From Casuarina equisetifolia (taxonomy: Eukaryota; Streptophyta; Magnoliopsida; Fagales; Casuarinaceae), in assembly GCA_028551475.1 (NCBI GenBank), contig CM052357.1, positions 18,585,931 through 18,649,930 on the forward strand: a DNA stretch of 64,000 nt. The letters are read 5' to 3'. Below the pieces are notes generated by a model. That model was not told the origin of the DNA and did no database searches. It saw nothing but the letters and a program-made list of their open reading frames with translations. Below are positions 24,360 through 36,886 of this stretch, one piece after another (the stretch's first letter is position 1; every line of letters starts with the position of its first letter). The translations under genes were made by a program, and so were the position numbers.

Positions 24360-25350
24360 TGTGGTGCTACCACGCATGTGGCTGCTGATGTTAGTGGTGC
24401 TGAGCTGGAGATGCTATCATCACAGGTTGGCATGATTTATTTTTGAGTACCCCCGGGCAAGTGGATGGGTTCTTGCGGACCATGAGCTTGTCCTTAATCA
24501 TGTTGAATCTAGTGGAGGATAATCCTTTTGTGAATAGGTCAGTTCATTGATTTATAAAAGAAATAAAATGTATTGATAACTGCTGCTGCTCGACTCTTTT
24601 ATTAACAAAATGATAATCTATTTCAACATACTTGGATCAAGCATGAAAATTTGAATTGGCAATCAACTACATCGTTTGGAAAAACTCCAAGATATGAGGT
24701 TAGAGGCTAAGAAGACACAAAACCCTATTATAAAGCATTGATCATCATGATCACCATCTCATCATACATTGATGTAAGCATGAAATTGGTTATGGAACTA
24801 AGAGTTATATGAATTCATGGGTTGATATCTTGCTAGTGAGTTGTTGTGGGGTGATGTAGATATTGGCATATGCCATATTATATGAATTCCATGGCTTGAA
24901 ATTTTATTAATGGGTTGTTGTAGGACTAGATATTAGCATATGTCATATTAATGGCATAAGCAATATTGGCAGGGATTAAAGTCAGGTATAGAAGTGACAT
25001 AACAAAATAAGTGATTTTTTTGATTGGTTCACTATCAAGAATTAATGGTAAATGCAACACATATGTAATGCATGATAGCATCCATTTGTGCACAATTTAT
25101 CATATCAATGGCAAACTTTGCCTAGTGCAATGTGAGACCATTAGCAATTTGTTTACCTTAATACCAAGCAAGTGATGAAAAGGCCAAGGTCTTTTATTAC
25201 AAATTTATTTTGAAAAAGTTTGTAGAATATTTGTGAAGGGAGTATTTGGAGACCTATTAGGATTATGTTGTCAACATAGACCAAAAGAAAGAATTTATAA
25301 TTAGACCTATGTATGTAAAATAAATAATAATAAAACTTCAAATGACCCTT
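24360..25350 (-). mobile_element. Copia pol fragment (reverse transcriptase / RNase H part)
   Basis: Minus-strand translation shows the Copia reverse-transcriptase YVDD-type region around 25.15-25.34 kb and an RNase H C-terminal region with the typical end of Copia Pol at about 24.65-24.40 kb. No LTRs were found beside it, so it is a fragment. It lies exactly in the gap between duplicate copies A and B. It is broken in several places. Age cannot be estimated without LTRs, but the decay resembles that of the other Copia remains here. Confidence 0.75.
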
Positions 25351-25359
25351 TACTATTTA

Positions 25360-25720
25360 GTGTGATGCCTCAAGCAATAGACTAAGAATGGTCTCTCCCA
25401 AGAGAAAAACTTGGTCGCTTTCTTTAGTCAAGCATTGCATGAGAAGAATTTGCTCCTATCAACATATGAAAAGTAGATGCTTGGATTAATTTTACCAATC
25501 TAACTATTTATTGGTGCTAAAATTCATGATCTAGATGAACCAGCACACTCTAAAATTTCTTTTGGAGCAACGAATCATTACCCCAATGGAACAATGATGG
25601 TTATTAAATTTAATAGGTTATGATTTTGTTCTACATTATCATTCAAGAAAGAAGAATACGATGGTCGATGCCCTTCAATGGAGAGAAAGTGCAACATAAA
25701 GTCAAGAGGAGGACGGAAAA
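25360..25720 (+). mobile_element. Ty3/gypsy pol fragment (RNase H region)
   Basis: Plus-strand translation resembles the RNase H end of Ty3-type Pol, including the stretch that usually precedes 'ADALSR' near 25.66-25.68 kb. It is short, broken, and opposite in direction to the adjoining Copia fragment. It therefore derives from a different element family and a separate insertion or rearrangement. Confidence 0.55.
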
Positions 25721-26275
25721 AATACACTATTTGAAAGAGGAGGGATGTACCGGAACAAGTTCAAACGTGTGAAGTATGTCAACCACAAATGAAAGAACAC
25801 ATCTCCATCCGGCTTGCTCGAACCCTTGGGAATTCCCACCCACATATGGACAAAAATTTCTATTGATTGTATTGATGGACTGCCACCATCATGAGATGGG
25901 AAAACTTCCACACTAGTTGTGGTTCACCGCCTATCAAAATTCCCCCAATTTGTTCCACTTTCTCGTGACAATGGTGGCACAAGGCTTCTTCGGTTGCCCG
26001 CTTATATTGATCTTCCGAGACAAATTTGGGCAAAAGATCAATATAATCAACCGAATCAAAATCCTATATAATTACGTGATGAAATCAATTTTGTGAATAA
26101 AAGTTCCATTCAAGTTAGGGTTTTTATAGTTCTTGATTTTCCGACGAATCTCTGACCACCTACTTATCAACTAGAACCTGTTATGCCGTGTAGCAAGGCA
26201 ACGAAATGGGTTAAAGAAAGGTGTAACTGGTGTGTCCAGCCATGTAAACAGAGGAACCGTATAAGTTGTATTAAG
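25721..26275. other. Spacer before duplicate copy B, nothing recognised
   Basis: Somewhat more balanced in base composition than its neighbours, with no gene, LTR or RNA signal that I can support. It may contain further remains of the Ty3 fragment to its left. Confidence 0.4.
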
Positions 26276-29200
26276 GCCACTCGCATACTAGTAGGCCTCT
26301 GAATACGATATGCTTATAGCATATTCGAACAAGCTTTGAGGTCAGCTCCCATCTGTTGACCGGGTTGTTCATGAGAGGAATCGGTATTGAGTTTTGCTTA
26401 TCATTATTTAATGGCAACTAATGAACCTTTCTGATGTCGATCTGGACTGCGGACAATTTTCTAATCCTTCTACAGTTTTAGAATATCAATAGGTCAAGGT
26501 TTCTGGTCGTGGGTTCAGACTTGCACGCCATGCCTTGCTAACCAAGAAAATGGAATAGTAAACTTACGAAACTGCACTTCCAGAAACAGGTGTCATTTGC
26601 CTCCTAGGTTATGATCTATTCTCTCTTTCCATCTTTTTGACCAAGAAATCTTAAGAAACCAACTGGTAAAAGAGAGGTTAGAAAACAAACAGGGAAACCA
26701 TATAAAAGTAAAATATGAAGGGATTCCTGATTCAACTCTAACCCACTCTGTTGAACAAAGGGGGACAAACTTTCTGAGATAAGAATCGGTTAATAGCTAA
26801 GTTCTAATCTTAAATTCTCATTACCTAGGAAAAAAAGAGAGATACATGTCGAAAATGTGTGTTTTTCGATGGCAGCTTTTTCCGTACTTTCTTTGTTAGG
26901 AGCTTTCTTACATGGAATTCATGTGCGTTTACTATTGGAAGAATACTATGAAAAATATAAAAAGTTTAAAATTGATTTATAAAAAATAATTTTTTTCTTT
27001 AATATCTTGAGATTTTAAGTTAACTTACATGGTAGTTAGAGAGTGTATTATGATATAAATATATTTTTATATTGTTAAGAAATTTATTAAAAATTTAAGT
27101 TTAATCTTTTATCTTTTTACTCATAAACAAAGATTCTCATAGAAGTGTTGTCTCACACTTAGGGTAAAGAGGTGTATTAAGTTCCACAAATGAAATTAAC
27201 GTATTAAAAAAAATTTATAAAAAAAAGTTCACTTAAAGTTTTAAATTAGATATAGAGCGCTTTTTTATAAAATCTAATAGGTGGCTAAAACAAGGCCCCT
27301 TGCTTTTCAATTAAAGTAGAAATATTCCACACCCTTTTGTCTTGGGTAGAATCTTAGCGAAGGATTATGCTTTTACCTGCTAGAGGCTAAAACCAAATTC
27401 TATAGCTCTTCCTATGATCTTAGTGGTCGATTTTTTTTTTTTTTTGGAATTTAGTTCCTTTGGTTAAAAATCTACAAAGATGAAATAGAGCTAATCCTGT
27501 ATGTCGGCCATGTTATAAATCTAGGTTAGTTATGACATTCAATTGTCCAACATAATTTGATAACTAGTATGAAAATCACACAGGGTCGACATCAAATAAC
27601 ACAATATGATAGCTATTACGCAATGTAAAATTATTATTTCATAATGTTAAGAGGTTTCTTCAACAGTTTTCAAGTGTAAAACTACATCACTTCTCATTGT
27701 TTTATAATTTTGAAATGAATATGAATTTACATCAGTATTCATGATTAAACATTATAAATTATAACAATCAACCCCACCAAACAATTGAACCTGCTACCTA
27801 ATTTTCATAATTATCAATTCGACATGACTCATAAGGTTGATCAGCTTTGGTTCTTTCTATGTTTCTTCCTTGTTCTTTTCCCTTCGGCTGCTTCTCGACC
27901 TGCTTTTGCACCTGCCCAGGAAATCATGTCCAAGTGACGTCGCGTACAGCATGTAGATAATATAGAAAACTAGACACGATAATTATTAATTGTCGACGAC
28001 CTATGCGTGTGTACCCACGTGTGGCATGTAAGCGACCAGCTTGACAAAAATACAAGTGTAATTGGGACCCCAAAAAATAAAAATAAAAGGCGTAGACAAG
28101 GAAATTTTTCAATTTTGTTTCTTCTTCGCAATATTTTATGTAAATAATTTAGTTTTTGGGTAAGGATCTTATGAAGATAGCTGGTAGTAGAGATAGTCGA
28201 CCTTAAATATATATTCTTTTGTTTTTATATACAATTATAATTTTATATATTCAAAATCAAATCAATCTATTATTATTTTAATTCACATGAGTGATGTTGG
28301 ACTCAAAATCACACAAAATATAATAGATTTAATTTATACTTTGATATTAAGTTAAAAAAATCTAAAAGATCAACTTAAACATATCACTATAACATATCAT
28401 GTTTTTAGTATGAGACTTTTATTTTATTAAAAACTCACAACAAAAGGATCATCTTTTATGCTTCTAATACGACAAAATAAAAACTCATAAAAGATGGATC
28501 ATGTTTTTTCTGTTTTCCTCGGCCTCTAATGGAGTCTAGAGACTCAGAAAACTAAATAACGGAGACGCAATTAAATCAATTCTCGGGTTGCATAAATAAT
28601 ACATGGGGTGCATGTTGTGGTTGAGACTAAGATAGAAAAATGCGTTTCCCGGGCAGGACCACAATGTCGGACAGCAGGGATTCTTGGTGATGGTAGCTTT
28701 TCCACGGAGGTGTACCTCCTCATGATAGAACTCCAACTCATGCGCAACCTAACCTACTTGAAAGTCGAGGAGTGGCACCCTGTCTCCTAAATTTTTATTC
28801 TGCGTGGGATAATGATTAAAAATATATTTATTTTTTTAATTTATAAATTAACTGCTGAATTAAAATTTTAAATGTATGTATTATTTATTTTTAGGAAATT
28901 CTTACATAAAAAAAATTTAGATAATACTAAAATATAAATTTATTTTTTTAACTTAAAGACTAATTTTTTGTTTAAACTTTTAACTTATTTGCATCTTTCT
29001 TATGGGCTGCATTCTTCATCAAACAAAAATTAATAAGCCAATACTAAAGACAATTTCTTAGACTACTATTACACAAGGAAAGATATGAATCGGAAGTAAG
29101 TGTTCAATTCTATGAAGAAATGCTTTACAACCTTGAGCATGATATGAAAGTATTATATGTCTTAATCATTGTGCTAAAATATCTAAGTTTCAATACTATT

Positions 29201-31850
29201 TAAAGTATAATTTATTTGAATATTATTATCAATTTAATTTTTATAAGATCACAATATCAGATTGTAACAACCCTCCATACTCCATAACTGAAGACCTAAT
29301 AGCCTACTCTAGTAAAGCTTTTATTTTGGCCTTAGCTCTTTCCATGAGTCGCCTTCTTTATGGTTCAAATTCAAGGCATGAGGTGCTTAACCATTATGTC
29401 AAAAACTTTAATCTAAAGGCTAATAGAAGTACCTATATTTTTAATACTATCATCAATTTGGAATTCTGTAAGCTCAAACCCATCATAATTATGACCATAA
29501 CAAAAAGGTTAAGGGGCGCCCTTAGTAGAAATCAATAATTGCTAAGGAAATCTCTCTCTCAATCCAAATTTGTCTAGGGAAAATTACCTTTCATTAAAGA
29601 AAGCTCCCAAAATAGTGTGAAAATGCATAAAAGAAACTAAATGTTAAGAGTGGTGTAAATGATCGGCTTTTTCTAACTCTAGATTAAAAATACTCTTTGA
29701 AATGATAACATATTGCCTTTCTTACAAGGAAAAGCATTAGTAACTTTCAACTCTAATTCAACACACACTTCAAATAAACCCAATGATTCAATCTTTCTAT
29801 ATAATCAATTAGACAAAATAAATTGGTCCACACCTAACAAATATGTGATATGTACTTGAAAGAAACTACTGGGTTCCACATCTATCAAATATGTGATATT
29901 TATTTGAAAGAAACTACTGGGTTCCATACCTCCACGTTTTGAGTCCTAAGATCACTTTCTTGCTTAATCACAGAAATAAATCATTTAGGCGACCCTTACC
30001 CCACCAGGACTCGTCCCTTTCCTTCTACAATTAATCCTGAATAACCTCTTGCCACACCAATGATCCTGTCCCCAAGAACCTTGGAGTCCATTTGAGGAAT
30101 TCTAGAACAGATACCATTCCCAGCCACCATAAAAGAAAGGAGTCCACGTAATATCAAAGTCTAATGATTCGTTCCTTCAACCAACTTTGAATTAATGAGA
30201 AGAACATACTACTTTTTTCACAATGGAAAGAGGTCCATATCACAAATGTGTAATTATAACGTGGTACAAACCTGCTGGACTCCCGGACCCTGATACAGTG
30301 CCCAATAAGTTCTTAATTAGCTTTGCACTTTAGAGAAAGTCTTCTATCTTTCTGACTTTTTAAAGTGGAAGATGAATTATGAGACTGAAGAGTCCTAGAA
30401 AAGCCTAAAAGCGCCATTATCTCATCCAGTAGTACAGTTTCTTTTAATGCTAAACAATTATAGTGGTTATTGTATGTACTCTTAGTTTGTCTATTGATAA
30501 TAAAAGGGAAGATGGCTTAAGTTTGCTTGTGGAAAAAACAAAAAAAATACAATAAGCTCTACTATTTACAGTTGAGAGAATTGTCATGGACTGCACTATG
30601 TATTCATCTAGGAAGTTTGAATATTTGTTTTCTGGAAAATGATTATATTTAAATTTGTAGATTATAAAAAATCATGTTCTATGTAGTTTATTTACGTCTA
30701 GAAGTTCTAGCCTAATCTAAAATCCAATAAAAACAAATTGTTAATTCTAAGTTCATATATAAAAATTTTAAAAATACATAAAACTATATTAATTGATTCT
30801 GATGTTTCTTCAAGGAATAAATTTTAAAAATAAATATTTACTAAACTTTGTAGTGACTTCTTCTTATATATAAAATTACAAAGTGTATCAAAAATTAATA
30901 TTATAAAAATATTAGCAATTAAAAAAACTCAATAATTAAGATTGAGATTATAAGAGGTAAGACTAAGTGATATTATGATTTGGCTTTTAAATCTAACCCA
31001 GCATAATCAGGCGATGAAGTAAAGACTATAGCTCATTTTAATTTATTCACCTACGTTTTTAAAAATCATTGAAAATTAAAAAATTAACACCACAACAGAA
31101 AGAAATAAAACTAGTAATAAAAAAATATATAAATCACCACTAGTTTAAAGATAAAACATTCTAGGAAAAAAATTGAGTACTAAAAAATTATAAAGAGTTA
31201 TAAGGATTAAAACCCAATCTCAAAGCTAATTCAATTTTTTTTTTTTTTTTAAAAAAAGGCTCATTCATTTTGCTTAACCACATTTCCTCCTCTTCAGTAT
31301 GAACTTGTACACTCCAACAACCCCCACATACCAAGAGATTATCCTAAAAATAACAACATTGTGTAAACAATAGGCTTAGAGTATAGTCGAATCTAAATTT
31401 TGATATTATGTTAAAGGGCCTAAAGGCTCAACCCATAAGTTAGTTCTTTCAAAAGTCATTACCTATAATAATTATAAATTCAAGGGTTTATTCTCATGTC
31501 ACCAATGTAAGACAATATCAAACAATACTCATTAAAGTCCACATAGAAGATAACAAAGTGAAGGCTCATTCTTTGACTTTGATATTATTTTAGAATGTTT
31601 TAGGCCTATATAATCTAGAAAGCTAATTCTATGGTTAGAAAAAACTTCTTTAATTTAAACAACTCCATGCAAACATGTCTTAATAATGTATAACAATCCA
31701 CACAATAACATAAAGCATCAGCAACTCAAATAAAATAGGAAACATTTTGATAATGATTCTGATTTTAATAAAAGCAACAACACTAACGAAAAAAACCACA
31801 AGAAAGAAAGTTTGTGGCTTCATGAAAAGCATAGTAGATATATCATATCA
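26276..31850. repeat. Segmental duplication, copy B
   Basis: Colinear partner of 17763-24355, shorter by about 1 kb. The match begins at 'cactcgcatactag' near 26276 and the last shared block is 'gaaagaaagttt...gaaaagcatag' near 31810-31840. Beyond both ends the two loci differ. Copy B has its own later changes, such as a 48-bp tandem duplication at 29838. No coding gene was recognised. The most GC-rich shared block (28490-28790) might be a worn exon or promoter but carries no frame common to both copies. Confidence 0.8.
29838..29930. repeat. 48-bp tandem duplication inside copy B
   Basis: The phrase 'caaatatgtgatat.tacttgaaag' with 'aaactactgggttcca' occurs at 29838 and 29886 with few mismatches. 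Copy A has a single counterpart near 21990, so the event followed the large duplication. Confidence 0.75.
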
Positions 31851-32560
31851 TTCAAGCAAAAGTCAATAACATTTTTTTTTATTGTTTTTCAAAAAAGAGT
31901 TGGTGATTGTTAAGAACTTAATCCCTTTTTCTAACCCAATTATGTGCTTATTGATTCACTTCAGCTGTCATCAATAATACCATTAAGATAATAATAATAA
32001 TACCTTTCCGTCAACCACTATCCCAGTGGGCACTGGGTTGTCACTCTCTTTTATCCCATCCTGGACGCGTGGTCATTTTCTTTTTTATTGTATATTTATA
32101 TTTGAGTGCGGTTAATTTGTTCTCCTCCAACTTGAACACGCAATGATTATTTTAATATCACCTTTTACATCTCTTACATGGAAGATTTAGACATTATAAT
32201 TGAATAAATAAATCAGGAGCCAATCAGAAAAAAAAAACAATTAAATTATGAACTTGAAATGAAGACAGAAAGAGACACTCCATTGATGAGACCTACCAAA
32301 TAAAAGAACATCATCAAGACTAAAAAGTAAAAAAAGTGAAACGTGAATCGTGGGTTACCACTGTTACCACCCAATGTCAGTGTAGAGGAATGGTAGCTCC
32401 ATAGAAAGTGGGATCCGGATATTTTCCCGGTAAATAATTGCGCTGTAATAATTCATCTGTCCTGTCAATGACAACACCTACGCAAGACGCCGATAGTAAA
32501 AAAAGATTCTTCAATTACCAACACTTATTATAACGAGAAGTCGCTGTAAAGCCGACTGAA
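31851..32560. other. Intergenic DNA, nothing recognised
   Basis: AT-rich sequence right of duplicate copy B. No gene, RNA or mobile element could be supported. Confidence 0.45.
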
Positions 32561-33460
32561 ATCGCCGGATTTTGTTTGTCACCAAAGATGACAAGGAGGA
32601 GGACGAGGACGGCTGGGTTGGGAAGCTAAATGGCAGAGTCTACAAGGACGTCCTTTCCGGTGGAGCCAGCACATGGGGATTCCTACAACTCTTTCCAGCA
32701 GAAATGGTAACAAAGTAAAGACCAAAGCCAGGGTGGAACAGGACAACTCGAGCGTCCTTGCATGGTTTGAGCACGTTAGTGAATCAGTGGTGCCCGTACT
32801 CGGGGATTCCTCTGTCAGTCTTCTGCAACTTTTACATGCTGTAATCGGCCGGTAACTGTTCTTGTGTAAGATGAAAGTTAATAAAAAAAATATTACTTCA
32901 ACTTTTTAGTTTTACTTTTAAATTGAACAATCTTCTAATGTTGATTAACCAAGTGGAGTGGGACTTGGATGATTTAGACCGCCGCTTTCTTCTAGCCAAG
33001 GCCTCTCCCGGAGACCTCCCCCGAACTCAATTTTCTTTATTGCTGCTGACATAAAGGTGCATGGTGTGCATCTAACCGAAGGCGAAACGAAAATGAAAGC
33101 TCGACTTGATTGCCAAACATCCCAGCGTTGCTGGCGGTCTCAGACACCAATGTTAACCTTTTCTCTCCCGAAACGGGGCCTCTTGGGAGTTGGCATCTTG
33201 CTGGCCGTTCACTGGTTGCCCCGAAGGTGAAACGACAATCCATGTCAGACAACCAAAACAACGAACGACGATCAAAAGCAAAAAGAAAGGTCACTCATAA
33301 CTTGGTTCATCTTTCGCAGCAACTAACACTTGGCCAACCCTGTCGTTTTCTAAGCTATTATGAAACCAATCGGCATCCCATGTTGCCTCCCTTAGTTTCT
33401 AGGAGTTTTCAATTTCAAATGTTTTTATACAATGAATTATTAATAGAAAAAAGTTAAAAT
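32561..33460. other. GC-richer island with short unassigned open frames
   Basis: This stretch is clearly richer in G and C than its surroundings and has exon-like composition. One plus-strand open frame around 32575-32711 encodes an acidic then aromatic stretch (DDKEEDEDGW...GGASTWGFLQ) with no start codon and a stop at 32709-32711. A second, 32673-32855, encodes 60 residues, and a third, 33110-33457, encodes 115 residues. None matches a family I know, and no splice model linking them is convincing. It may be a relic of a gene, an orphan gene, or a transposed fragment. Confidence 0.25.
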
Positions 33461-34641
33461 ATAAAAATATAGCTCAATTTGAAGTAGGAATTGCTTGGTA
33501 AGGTGGCTCCACTACTGCTAAATACGCGCTACCCTGAACGGTGGGATGCACGATCCCAGTAGTTGGTCACACACGGGATTTAATAATGTGAAAAAAAAAA
33601 TGAAGGTATTAGTAGTTTATTTTAAAAAAAAAGGAAATTTTTTTAAAATATTCCTTTTTTCACTTTACGACAAATCCTTCTCGGTATCTAATTGAAACAG
33701 CTATAATTTATTTATTGAGCATGGTTGATAGTCATATTTTAGCTTGTATTGACTTTCCATTACTTATGGTGTCAGTATTCTTCAAATCTAAAGCATATAC
33801 ATGTTTGAATACTACGAATTAAGAGTTAAAATTGATAGTCCTATTAATTTTAGAAGATTAAAAACTTATTAGCTCATCATGGCTAAATCTAGAAGACAAG
33901 AAATTAGGAATATAAAGGTGCTACAATATAAATTTGACTTGACCCATTATCGGAATGCATATATATTTTGAACTAAAGAATTAAGTGTTACTAAGAATTT
34001 TAGGAGAGAAAATTAATACATGATTCATATTCTCTAATGAGTCTTAAGATGAATCTTCTTAAAATAATTACTTGTAAGATAGAATAGAAATATATATGAT
34101 CTTCTTAAAAGAAAATTTTGCATATCATTTTCACTCATTGAAAGCAATCTTAGTTGTACTAATGCTAATCTACTACCTGCCATGGAGCAATGACCTAACA
34201 CAATAATTCAAAATGCTCTATTGCTTAGGATGAATCCTTATACATTAATAAGAAGACTTTATTATTGTGTAAGGATTGATTGTTATATATCTTAACCATT
34301 TTGCTAAAAGATCTAGGTTTAAAGGTTAATTCATATACATTATCATTTGAATATTGTTGGAAATTGTGATTATCTCAAAAAAATATGAATGATTGATTCT
34401 TTGGTCTTATTAATGTGTTGGAACAAAGTATTGACTTCAGTAACATTTTATTATATGCCTTAATCATTTTACTAAAAAATCTAGATTTAAATAATAATAT
34501 CAACATGTTTTATTTGAACATTATTATTAACTTGAGCCGTCGTAAGCCTATAACAATGAGTGTAACATGTCAAGGTAAGGAATGAAAGCAACATGTGAAG
34601 TCTTCATTTAAATTCAAATGGTAGTTCCACAACAAATCTAT
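33461..34641. other. AT-rich intergenic DNA with short dispersed repeats
   Basis: No gene was seen. The phrase resembling 'cttaaccattttgctaaaagatctaggtttaa' occurs near 34290, 34450 and, outside this interval, near 29160. This points to a dispersed repeat family that I cannot name. Confidence 0.4.
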
Positions 34642-35260
34642 GAGAAGGAGTCAAAGTAGGAAGTAGTTTTCATTTGAATTTCAATTTGTGATTCAAATTT
34701 CAGCTATTTATTTAAACTGCGGTAACGTTAGTCTTGCTACTATAAAAAGGCTAAGGACCATATATAACTATTATCTTCGAAATTTGAAAAGTTGTAGTTG
34801 AGTTTTTGAATTATTAAGTGGTGAAGTAATTTTTTTTTAAAATGAGACTTAGGAGATAACTCTTTTTCCTGACAAGGCTTATAAGACTAAGTCTCTCTTT
34901 AACAAGACTTAATTTTACTTGATGTGGGTGTTAAATGAGTGCATGATTCGGCTATGAAACAAGTCCAATCCGTGGTGAGAGGAGTCAAAGTAGGAAGTAG
35001 TATCTATTTTGAATTTTAGTTTGTAATTCAAATTTCAGCCTATTCATTTAAAAACCATGGTAACCTCTCTCTGGTCTTAGAAATCTGAAAAATTATAATT
35101 GAGTTTTTGAATTATTAGGAGGTGGAGCATCTCTCTAGGTTTTAAGAGGTAATGTTTCTCCTTCATCAAGGCTTATAAGGTAAAGTCTCTCTTGCACGAG
35201 ACTTAATTTTACTTAATGTGGGTGTTAAACGTGTAAGCATGATTGGACTATGAGGCAACA
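34642..35260. repeat. Two tandem units of about 335 bp
   Basis: A unit starting 'gaga.ggagtcaaagtaggaagtag' begins at 34642 and again at 34977. Both contain 'gattcaaatttcagc' type text, 'gagtttttgaattatta', 'aaggcttataag..taagtctctc' and 'gtgggtgttaaa'. The first has a TATA-like 'actataaaaagg' at about 34740. The arrangement could be a tandem duplication or paired LTR-like repeats of a small element. No coding domain lies between them. Confidence 0.65.
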
Positions 35261-35899
35261 CAGCATTTGAACTTTGAGATCTAAAGCTAATTAATGCAAG
35301 TTGCAAGCTCTAACCTTCTATTTTTAACTTGTTTCTTTACTGTATTTCCTTTTCAAAATGACTCCTTTCGTTCTGCCGTATTAAACAAATTGCCAAAGAC
35401 CTGGTAAGTTTTCAAACTCTTGCAAAGTCAATTGTCAACCTCTGGGAAAAAGGACTTAAATTTCCATTCAAGTATAGAAATCTAAAAGTCACCCAAAAAA
35501 ATAAAAAAGAAAGAAAAGTTATTGGTAGATCTTGCGGCTCCTGTCAAGACGCCAGAGTTCAGAGTCAAGTTCTATAACATTCGACTGGAAAAACCACAAA
35601 CAGGCGATGGGACCGCTGGATTAGCATTATTAAGCAACTACAAGCGTTCCCAGCAAAGACTTGCTCGGTATCTTATCCTTGTGTATTATGTACTCCTATA
35701 AAAGAATCATGATAATGTCAAAAGCTGAACAATGATTAGGATGATAATGGTTACTGTTAACGGTTAAAAAAATGGTGAACAGAGAATAATTTTGCTCATC
35801 GTATTTACTTTCTTGGCACAGAACTCAGGCAGCCAACCGCCCGTGTCTAAAACGTGTCTGAAAAGAATTACAGGCGGAACCAAGCACTTCTTCTCTCCT
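35261..35899. other. Upstream flank of the potassium transporter gene
   Basis: No gene or repeat was recognised. This interval probably contains the distal promoter of the transporter gene that starts to its right. Confidence 0.4.
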
Positions 35900-36886
35900 T
35901 TGGCGGTGATTAGTTTGTGTTTTCTCCACTTCCATCCCTCATAGAAAGGTCTGTTTCCTTCGTCAGCAAAGAGCCAAAAAGAGCCTCCACCGCAAGAATA
36001 CTATTTTCTCTTCTGTTCCGTCTTATAGCCTTCGTGCTTGCTTGAGGAAGCCGAATTCAGCTTGGTCGTCTCTGTGTTTCGGCACGTGGGGGCTGAGTTT
36101 TTTTGTTGAGTTTGTATCATCCTGTGGCTGAAACTTAGCCTCTTCCCTAGAGGACCCCACGTTGTAATTCTGGACAGAGTGATAAGTACTGGATTTGTCT
36201 GTTTTCCTTTCGTATTGTTTGCACGAGATTTGTGCTCAAGCTGTTCTCTCCTCTACTGAGATTCTGGGTTTTCCATTTAGTTCTGGTATATATTAGCTTT
36301 CTTGCCATTTAATTGATATGATTTACTAGCTTGTCTTGCCGTAATTAAAGTCTGAACCTTTGGGTCTGGTCCTTTGTCTTTTTTCCCTTGCTTGAGCTGT
36401 TCCATCCACAATTGATTTTCTAGTTTCTTGTTGGCTTTCTTTCAGTTTTCATGTTTATTGGCCTTCTTTACATTGGATTGAAGTATAACACGACGACTTT
36501 TTGATTCACTTTCATCTTGGCGTGGTGGGCTTAATCTGGCTTTAATCTTTGGTTCTTACTCTTTCAACTTCTTTTTGGTGTAAATTTCTGTCGGTCAATC
36601 ATGTAACGCCGGTTGGTGTCAATTTCTTATAATTGGATTTGAATAGTCTTCTTTTAGAATGATAGTTTAGAAGTGGTTATGAGCCTGATTTTCAGATTTG
36701 TTTGCTTTTCAGATTTGTATTGGTGTTGGATTAGACCTGGATTTCAAGTAAAGATCAAAGTTGAGATTGTAGGTATCAGTCATTTCTGCGATTTCTGATT
36801 GGTTGTGTAGTGAAAGTCTGCGGCAAAGGGTATATCAGAGGAGGGTTGGACGTGGGAGCCACAGAATCATCTGAACTGAGTTTCAA
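35900..36886 (+). promoter_or_regulatory. Probable 5' leader of the KUP gene, perhaps with an intron
   Basis: Pyrimidine-rich and less AT-rich than the DNA further left, as plant leaders often are. A candidate 5' UTR intron runs from donor GTATAT at 36286 to acceptor ttgtag ending at 36772. The donor is only fair. An in-frame TGA at 36872-36874, five codons before the ATG, fixes 36887 as the start of translation. The transcription start itself cannot be placed. Confidence 0.35.

Noticed and set aside
17763-31850. Copies A and B as the LTRs of one giant retroelement
   Set aside because: They are 5.6-6.6 kb, lack TG/CA ends and a shared coding interior, and the DNA between them holds fragments of two unrelated families in opposite directions.
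33110-33457. 115-codon plus-strand open frame with a Met start
   Set aside because: The only sizeable frame in a GC-richer patch, but it matches nothing I know and lacks gene context. Kept only as part of a low-confidence island, not as a gene.
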